DNA from: Segatella copri
Lineage (GTDB): Bacteria; Bacteroidota; Bacteroidia; Bacteroidales; Bacteroidaceae
NCBI RefSeq assembly: GCF_002224675.1
Contig: NZ_NMPZ01000010.1
Coordinates: 83,832 to 147,831, forward strand
DNA: 64,000 nt
Direction: 5' to 3'
A model generated the notes under the pieces. That model saw nothing but the letters and a program-made list of their open reading frames with translations. It was not told the DNA's origin and did no database searches. This document shows, one piece after another, positions 59,130 through 64,000 of this stretch; position 1 is the stretch's first letter; each line of letters starts with the position of its first letter. A program made the position numbers and the translations under genes.

Positions 59130-60353
59130 ATGAATACAGGACTTGACCAATATATGGATATCTTTAAAGATGCAGTTGAAGATTCAGCTGCAAAGATAAC
59201 AAAAAGTTTCGAGAAAATACTCATCGAGGTGATAATTTTGTTCATGGTAATACCAAGAAAGATAAATTTCACCCAAATGGGGAGGTATGGCTTGCATGTT
59301 GAGCAAACCTATCGCAACGCATTCGGCTTGAAAAAGTCGAAGTGAATTGATTGGCTCAAACTTAATGTCTCACTTGCCAAGCGCTTCTTGGGTAAACAGG
59401 GAAGATGGGCTATTGCCATTGATCCCAGCTACATCAGTAAAGCTGGCAAGAAAACACCACATATCGGTCGTTTTTGGTCAGGATGTGCTCAGTCTGTTAA
59501 ACATGGTCTCGAAATCATGGGTATTGGACTCATTGATATTGATACCAAAGACTGCATGATGTTAAGAGCCCACCAGTCGCTAAATAATAAAGAACTGAGT
59601 CTTAGAAACAAGACTATGGTAGATTTCTATATCAGCGTCATTAAGCGTTACCGCAAGGAACTTCTTAAACTCTCAACCCTCATAGTTGCAGATGCTTTCT
59701 TCTCTACAAGTACATTTGTTAATGGGATAAAGAAAGAAGGTTTCTCTTTGATAAGCCGCTTTCGTGACAATGCTTGTCTCTTTTATGTCTATACTGGTCC
59801 ACGTACTGGAAAACGTGGTCGCCCCAAGACCAAGGATGGCAAAATTGATATGAAGAATCTTGACCTCACTCGAATGGAGAAGATGGAGATGAAAGATATA
59901 GAAGGAACAGCTTATACTTTGATTGCCTATTCCAAGGCACTCAAGTGTAAAGTTAGACTTGTCATCTGGCAGATGCCGAATGGCAAGAAGAAACTATTCT
60001 TCTCTACAGACACCTCACTTTCGGGTGAAGAGGTTCTTCTTTATTATAGAACCAGGTTTCAGATCGAATTTTGCTTTCGTGACGCCAAAGGCTATACTGG
60101 TCTTATGGACTGCCAGGCTCGCGATAAGTGGAAACTCGATTTTGCTTTCAATGCTTCGTTCACATCACTAAATGTTGCCAAGGTAACTATGAAGGAGATG
60201 GGAATGGAATATTCTATGTCTTCATTCAAGTCACTGATGACCAACATTTATCTGGTGATACGAATTTTTAAAGCATGCGGGTACATCCCGAACCGAACTT
60301 TAATTAGCAAGATTTTCAAAGATCTCTCGTGCTTACAGCGTATAGCTGCTTAG
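59130..60353 (+). pseudogene. IS4-family transposase interrupted by an in-frame TGA
   Basis: The reading frame runs from the ATG at 59130 to the stop at 60353 with a single TGA at 59343-59345. Both sides are in the same frame and read as one protein (FGLKKSK, stop, IDWLKLNVSLAKRFLGKQG). TGG to TGA would explain it. The catalytic domain is intact: AIDPSYISKAGKKTPHIGRF, VADAFFSTSTFVNGI and the Y-R-E-K motif in YYRTRFQIEFCFRDAK. A protein could only come from read-through or internal initiation at 59388. Confidence 0.88.
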
Positions 60354-60496
60354 CACATTATTGAATTATTAACGAACTATTGTACAAAATCAAGTCCGTT
60401 TCATTGCAAAATACTGCATAAAAGACTATAATTCAACTGTTTCAAAGATCGAATTGCCCTTTTTTATTGGACAGTAGTGAAATCGATTGACAAGAC

Positions 60497-60940
60497 ATGG
60501 AATCAGATTTAGCTATCTTTGCATCCCAAATGCATAATATAAAAGTACGCTACCACATTGTGGGAAAACAAGAAGAGTTGCAAGAGATATATGACCTCTA
60601 TCAGACTTTCATACAGAAAAAACGCCCTGCTATGGAAGAAGACGAGGCCGATGATTGGGAAGGAAACATCATATTAGCTCTTGGTGTGGACTATGGGACT
60701 TGCAATCTCTGTGGTAATATCAAGAAATGCGAACTTTCAGAAGGCTTTCTCTATATAGAAGCGGAAGAACTCGCTTTGATTACTGACTTCCGCGTTCTTC
60801 TCAAAAATCGTTTCAAGGATTTGGAAATCTATTTCGCTACAGAAGATCCAGAAAACGAAACATATGTGACTAATGATGCAGATGGCAAGCATTTTCACGA
60901 CCTGCCTGATGATCATTTCATAGCTCCATTAGATTATTGA
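60497..60940 (+). CDS. Hypothetical acidic protein
   Basis: This 147-residue protein starts 22 nt after the IS4 end, with a stop codon just upstream in frame. It is acidic, with blocks KVRYHIVGKQEELQEIYDLY, ADDWEGNIILALGVDYG and FLYIEAEELALITDFRVLLK, then YVTNDADGKHF. The pattern faintly resembles ferredoxin-fold proteins of the DUF1281/Api92 type on Bacteroidota plasmids; I am not sure. It may form a unit with the small membrane protein 3 nt downstream. Confidence 0.6.
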   Translation: MESDLAIFASQMHNIKVRYHIVGKQEELQEIYDLYQTFIQKKRPAMEEDEADDWEGNIILALGVDYGTCNLCGNIKKCELSEGFLYIEAEELALITDFRVLLKNRFKDLEIYFATEDPENETYVTNDADGKHFHDLPDDHFIAPLDY

Positions 60941-60943
60941 CGT

Positions 60944-61147
60944 ATGGGACCAAAAACATTTCTAGCAGCTCTAATGTGCCTAATCATCGTAGCCCTCATG
61001 TGCTCACCCATTTTCCTCGTATGGCACGGTTTTACTATGGGCGGTTCAGTAATAGTCAGAATAGCATTTATCTTGATAGGGCTCATTCTATTGCGTTTAT
61101 TCAAGCCAATTTCTAATCTTACAGGCAAGGACTACAAGATATTCTGA
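60944..61147 (+). CDS. Small two-helix membrane protein
   Basis: This 67-residue protein has two hydrophobic segments (about residues 6-26 and 34-52) with a short polar loop and a basic end, KPISNLTGKDYKIF. It begins 3 nt after the preceding stop, so the two are probably cotranslated. I do not recognise a family. It could be a membrane partner or effector in a defence pair, but there is no direct evidence. Confidence 0.6.
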   Translation: MGPKTFLAALMCLIIVALMCSPIFLVWHGFTMGGSVIVRIAFILIGLILLRLFKPISNLTGKDYKIF

Positions 61148-61179
61148 TAGTTTCGACTATAAAGGCTACAAATTTGATC

Positions 61180-61217
61180 GAAGGTGGTATCACTCTGTTT
61201 AGCGTGATACCACCTTC
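61180..61217. terminator. Bidirectional terminator between the small membrane gene and the integrase
   Basis: GAAGGTGGTATCAC (61180-61193) pairs perfectly with GTGATACCACCTTC (61204-61217). The stem includes the last codons and stop of the integrase gene. T-rich sequence (TTTTC) follows on the plus strand. Confidence 0.8.
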
Positions 61218-62497
61218 TTTTCTGCATAAACTCGCTCTGTGACGCCTGTTGAAGCGTGACCTAACAATCTGCTTATCTCACTGATTTCAGCTCCGTGTGC
61301 AAGCGCTAAAACTGCCCAAGTGTGTCTTGATACATGGAAAGTCAAGTCTTGATTCCATTTTAAATCATGAGATATACAGCGAAGCGAAGTATTGATGGTA
61401 TTATTCCAGGAATTTCTACGACGGTATATCGCCTCATGGTCATTTATATCGAAGTTCTCTGGCAATAGATCAAAAACAAAGACTTTGTTTCTACCCTTCC
61501 ATTTTTCAAGAATACGAATGAGTGGTTCACTCAAAGGTATGGTGTTTCGGTTTCTCGTCTTGACTTGTATTTTACTGATGAAATTCTTGTTGAAATCAAT
61601 GTCTTTCCATCGGAGCGTCATCACATCAACCATTCGCATACCGCAAGCATGGAAGGCAAACAGCCACATCTCCAAAAACTCTTTTCGTCGAGGTTGTTCG
61701 ATGGTATTATAAACGGAAACTAACTCAGCAAGTCTCTCTTCAGTGAGATACTTGATATTCCTCTCTTCTTCATCAAGCCGGTCCTCTTCTTTCATATACA
61801 AGTCCTGGAGAGATGCATTAAGCTGATGAGAGATATAACCTAACTGACAAGCATATTCACACGCCTGAAGAATCGGACATAGAGTCTTGTTGACTGTTGT
61901 TGCTTTCTTTTTTGCCAAGAGTCGATACTTACGGAAATCAAGCAATAAGTCTTCACTAATATCTGAGACATAAATGAATTCCTTATGCTCACCATGTGTA
62001 CCTTTGTGTTCAAGCAACAGGTATTCCTCAAACTGATTGAGATATGAAATACCATTCTTGCAAGTACTGAAACCTATCTTACCTTTCTCATAACGTTTTT
62101 CCATCAACTCTTTAGCAAACTCTATGAAGTCTTTTCCTTCATCAGGTCGCAAAGCATTGTCATTGTCTTCGAGAAAAGATCGAATCACATCACAAGTAAT
62201 ATGTTGATGCATTTCATAATACTTATGTATCTTCACATCTATGTCTTCGATACGCTTATGAAGAGCATGATTATAATACTTATAGTCAATATCAGTCGTG
62301 GCACGTATTTCACCAATACCGCAATAGCCTTTCTCATTCCATTCCTTTACTGACACACTTATACCAGTTGATTTACGAATAGAATCAGCATGCCAATTGT
62401 ATTCTATATACAATGGATACTTTTTACCAGACTGCACCATCTTTGGTATACGCAGTCTCAATCGTCCTTTCGGATATAGCCTTGAAATTCTTCCCAT
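61199..62497 (-). CDS. Tyrosine site-specific integrase
   Basis: This 432-residue integrase of the type found on Bacteroidota mobile elements has an N-terminal arm-binding part (residues 1-60), a SAM-like core-binding domain (about 120-225) and a catalytic domain with R288 (CGMRMVDV), H388/R391 (HVSRHTW), H414 (LLGHASTG) and Y424. All catalytic residues are present, so it may be active. It points inward from the right boundary and is the probable recombinase of the island. Confidence 0.92.
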   Translation of the reverse strand: MGRISRLYPKGRLRLRIPKMVQSGKKYPLYIEYNWHADSIRKSTGISVSVKEWNEKGYCGIGEIRATTDIDYKYYNHALHKRIEDIDVKIHKYYEMHQHITCDVIRSFLEDNDNALRPDEGKDFIEFAKELMEKRYEKGKIGFSTCKNGISYLNQFEEYLLLEHKGTHGEHKEFIYVSDISEDLLLDFRKYRLLAKKKATTVNKTLCPILQACEYACQLGYISHQLNASLQDLYMKEEDRLDEEERNIKYLTEERLAELVSVYNTIEQPRRKEFLEMWLFAFHACGMRMVDVMTLRWKDIDFNKNFISKIQVKTRNRNTIPLSEPLIRILEKWKGRNKVFVFDLLPENFDINDHEAIYRRRNSWNNTINTSLRCISHDLKWNQDLTFHVSRHTWAVLALAHGAEISEISRLLGHASTGVTERVYAEKKVVSR

Positions 62498-62823
62498 ATT
62501 AAAATACCTTTTTATTAATTATGGCACTATGTACGCGAAGATAGTAGAAAAGTTTATCATATCACTCCTTTTTTATAAACTTCAGATGATTTTAGTATGA
62601 AGTAAGGAGAATAATAAGAGAAGAAAAGATGAAATTAACCGATCAGAAAAGAAAGAATTTCAGGATATACCGATTATTGATCATTTAATTATGTAAAATA
62701 AGGCCATTAGAATGGTAAAATTGGCGGTAAAAGACGGCAAAAAGCCATATAGGAATTTCATGAGAAATCACCTATATGGCTCATTTCCATTATCTTATAC
62801 TGATAATCGTAATCGATGAACGA
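62498..62823. other. Non-coding integrase upstream region and right island end
   Basis: This AT-rich stretch of 326 nt has no convincing ORF. It contains the promoter region of the integrase, a long hairpin (62744-62780), and an inverted repeat TAATCGT (62804-62810) with ACGATTA (62820-62826) that touches the attachment copy and may be an integrase arm or core site. Confidence 0.5.
62739..62780 (-). terminator. Terminator serving the DUF2795 gene, supplied by the island
   Basis: GCCATATAGG (62744-62753) pairs with CCTATATGGC (62771-62780), with an inner ATTTC/GAAAT stem. On the minus strand it is followed by TTTTTGCC. Confidence 0.75.
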
Positions 62824-62850
62824 TTAGTACTCGTCATCATTCCATAAGAA
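62824..62850 (-). repeat. 3' end of the DUF2795 gene (right attachment site candidate)
   Basis: The last nine codons of the DUF2795 gene, F-L-W-N-D-D-E-Y-stop, match the copy at 54309-54335 in protein and in 22 of 27 bases. The shared core TCATTCCA lies at 62837-62844. Confidence 0.65.
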
Positions 62851-63045
62851 GTCATCCTTTGAAGGATAATCAGGCCAAATGTCTTCGATGCTCTCATAGA
62901 CATCACCTTCATCTTCTATTTCCTGCAGATTCTCCAGAACTTCCAGAGGCGCACCTGAGCGAGTTGCATAGTCGAGCAGCTCTTCTTTAGTTGCAGGCCA
63001 TGGTGCATCTTCTAGCTTTGAAGCTAATTCAAGTGTCCAATACAT
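62824..63045 (-). CDS. DUF2795 family protein
   Basis: This is a 73-residue acidic protein of unknown function with MYWTLELASKLEDAPWPATK at the start and SIEDIWPDYPSKDDFLWNDD at the end, the DUF2795 pattern. It appears intact even though its 3' end seems to be the insertion site of the adjoining island, because the island restores the reading frame. It has its own promoter (63081-63110). Confidence 0.85.
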   Translation of the reverse strand: MYWTLELASKLEDAPWPATKEELLDYATRSGAPLEVLENLQEIEDEGDVYESIEDIWPDYPSKDDFLWNDDEY

Positions 63046-63080
63046 AGCTATATTATTTAACGTTCTTACTAATTTGGCTG

Positions 63081-63110
63081 CAAAAGTAATAAAATTTATT
63101 TTATCTACAA
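63081..63110 (-). promoter_or_regulatory. Promoter of the DUF2795 gene
   Basis: On the minus strand TTG (63108-63110) is followed after 19 nt by TACTTTTG (63081-63088) and GCAGC. The ATG is 36 nt downstream of the -7 box. Confidence 0.75.
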
Positions 63111-63169
63111 GTTTTTCGGCATTTTTTTTCGCCTAACATACTACTTTCTTGCATGAAAGGGCTCTTTTT

Positions 63170-63751
63170 CTAGAAATTTACCCGATAATGCTGCTTATAG
63201 ATCTTATGATCAAAGAAAACAACACCCACATAATAGAGGTCATAGGTGATGCCAGAGAACTCTGATTCCTGCAAACGAAGCCATGAAGAATAGGTTTTAC
63301 TGGCATGAAGATTACCTAAAAGAACCAGCATCACCTGACTATGACAAAGCGGAAGAAGATTCTTCAAGACAAACTCCATAGGCTGTTTATCCAAATCAAC
63401 AACCACCATCGTTTTGGCATTTTTATTCAAAAAAGATAAGCTATCAGCTATCTCATAAGATTCAGTCTTCATACAACCCGCATGGAGATAAGCATCAAAG
63501 ATATGACGATTGCACAATCTGATAACAGGCTGCCAATGATTCGAGAGCCGTAGAAGAAGACGTCCCACCTTATGTTCGCGCCTGTTAAGCTGTGGAAACT
63601 GCTCTTGCAGCTCCTGATATGCATAATAAGGATAATGCTCATTGATGACATAGCGGATGAAGCTATAGGCAGAAGGCGACTGCACGCCAAAGCCGCGACT
63701 ATAGCCGCAGCGTCTGAACCATCTCCACCAAGTACTCAAATAATAATGCAT
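63170..63751 (-). CDS. Conserved Bacteroidota protein of unknown function
   Basis: This 193-residue basic protein starts MHYYLSTWWRWFRRCGYSRG, then GFGVQSPSAYSFIRYVINEH and PYYAYQELQEQF. A G-x-G-V-x-S-P motif followed by a Y-Y-A-Y motif is, from memory, seen at the N-terminus of predicted methyltransferase-like proteins of Bacteroidota. The middle has a Rossmann-like strand pattern (KTMVVVDLDKQPMEFVLKNL). No signal peptide. Function is not assigned. Confidence 0.7.
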   Translation of the reverse strand: MHYYLSTWWRWFRRCGYSRGFGVQSPSAYSFIRYVINEHYPYYAYQELQEQFPQLNRREHKVGRLLLRLSNHWQPVIRLCNRHIFDAYLHAGCMKTESYEIADSLSFLNKNAKTMVVVDLDKQPMEFVLKNLLPLCHSQVMLVLLGNLHASKTYSSWLRLQESEFSGITYDLYYVGVVFFDHKIYKQHYRVNF

Positions 63752-63771
63752 AATTTAAATCTTTAGATACA

Positions 63772-63806
63772 CAAAAAGCCTCAGAAATCTTTCGAAATCT
63801 GAGGCT
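63772..63806 (-). terminator. Terminator of the rRNA operon after 5S rRNA
   Basis: AGCCTCAGA (63777-63785) pairs with TCTGAGGCT (63798-63806), followed on the minus strand by TTTTTGTG. It is 12 nt beyond the 5S 3' end. Confidence 0.85.
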
Positions 63807-63817
63807 CTTGATAAAAG

Positions 63818-63928
<111 letters not shown>

Positions 63929-64000
63929 TAATGGGGTATGACGTATTTGCACACAAGCAAACTGTATTTGATAGTAAAGAACCACCGTCCCTCCCGATTC
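63929..64000 (-). other. 23S-5S spacer, cut by the window edge
   Basis: This 72-nt stretch upstream of 5S contains a short hairpin-forming stretch (TTTGC ... GCAAA near 63948-63960) and no gene. The 23S rRNA should lie beyond base 64000 on the same strand. Confidence 0.6.

Larger units (their letters stand above)
59064..60474. mobile_element. IS4-family insertion sequence (inactive)
   Basis: The element holds a transposase gene broken by one stop codon. Candidate ends begin with CTGT at 59064 and finish with ACAG at 60474, giving about 1.41 kb, a normal IS4 size. The inverted repeats beyond these four bases are imperfect and no target duplication was found, so the ends are approximate. Confidence 0.6.
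54309..62850. mobile_element. Integrative island of about 8.5 kb in the 3' end of a DUF2795 gene
   Basis: The boundaries are the two copies of the DUF2795 gene end (54309-54335 and 62824-62850). A complete tyrosine integrase lies 330 nt inside the right boundary. Cargo is an AbiE-type pair, a methyltransferase fragment, two IS elements, a CfxA-like beta-lactamase and two small genes. There are no transfer or replication genes, so it would need help to move. It separates the T9SS operon from the DUF2795 gene. The exact ends need comparison with an empty site. Confidence 0.6.

Noticed and set aside
59343..59345. TGA read as tryptophan (altered genetic code), given TGA codons inside two otherwise open frames of the island
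   Set aside because: Both cases are in mobile or decaying sequence. Core genes show no internal TGA, so simple nonsense mutation is the better reading.
54309..62850. Composite transposon formed by the two IS elements
   Set aside because: The two elements belong to different families (IS1380 and IS4) and cannot act as matched ends; the integrase and duplicated gene end explain the island better.

Overview
The window looks like a chromosomal segment of a Prevotellaceae bacterium (Bacteroidota, close to Prevotella/Segatella). The sequence evidence is: promoters of the Bacteroidota type (-7 motif TAnnTTTG, in several cases with a TTG/TTTG about 20 nt upstream); weak or absent Shine-Dalgarno sequences; a type IX secretion core operon; an STN-domain outer-membrane receptor paired with an ECF sigma factor and a DUF4974 anti-sigma protein; DUF3467 and DUF2795 proteins; and a CfxA-family beta-lactamase. 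Genus-level placement is an inference from family resemblance, not from a database search.

Region 1 (1-12.9 kb, minus strand) is the fused str-S10-spc ribosomal string, read from rpsL at 12.8 kb through rpsG, fusA, rpsJ, rplCDWB, rpsS, rplV, rpsC, rplP, rpmC, rpsQ, rplNXE, rpsNH, rplFR, rpsE, rpmD and rplO into a secY cut by the window edge. Region 2 (13.0-17.4 kb) holds a DUF3467 gene and an ECF sigma / anti-sigma / outer-membrane receptor cassette lying between rpoC and the str genes. Region 3 (17.5-30.6 kb, minus strand) is a tRNA-Thr(TGT)/Tyr/Gly/Thr(GGT)-tuf-tRNA-Trp-secE-nusG-rplKAJL-rpoBC string with a good promoter at 30.6 kb and a terminator-like attenuator between rplL and rpoB. These genes together supply the translation and transcription machinery.

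Region 4 (30.6-48 kb) is mixed housekeeping: a short HPF and a XerC/D recombinase, rpsU, an Xaa-Pro aminopeptidase, malate dehydrogenase with a structured leader, a DUF3737 beta-helix protein, a MalY-like PLP enzyme, a nitroreductase, the Kdo transferase waaA, gltX, a 7TM-HD (PgpH-like) c-di-AMP phosphodiesterase, a FadL-type porin and priA. Region 5 (48-54.2 kb, minus strand) is an outer-membrane barrel followed by the porP-K-L-M-N (gldKLMN) core of type IX secretion. PorM is unusually short and appears to lack most of its first periplasmic domain.

Region 6 (54.3-62.85 kb) is the accessory part. It reads as an integrative island of about 8.5 kb inserted into the 3' end of a DUF2795 gene. A diverged copy of that gene's last nine codons, followed by an orphan terminator, sits at the far left boundary, and a complete tyrosine integrase sits next to the right boundary. 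The cargo is an AbiE-type toxin-antitoxin pair with a palindromic operator in its promoter, a fragment of a DNA cytosine methyltransferase, an IS1380-family element, a divergent CfxA-family class A beta-lactamase, an IS4-family element whose transposase is broken by a single TGA, and two small unrecognised genes. The window ends (62.8-64 kb, minus strand) with the DUF2795 gene, an unrecognised protein and a 5S rRNA belonging to an rRNA operon that continues past the right edge.
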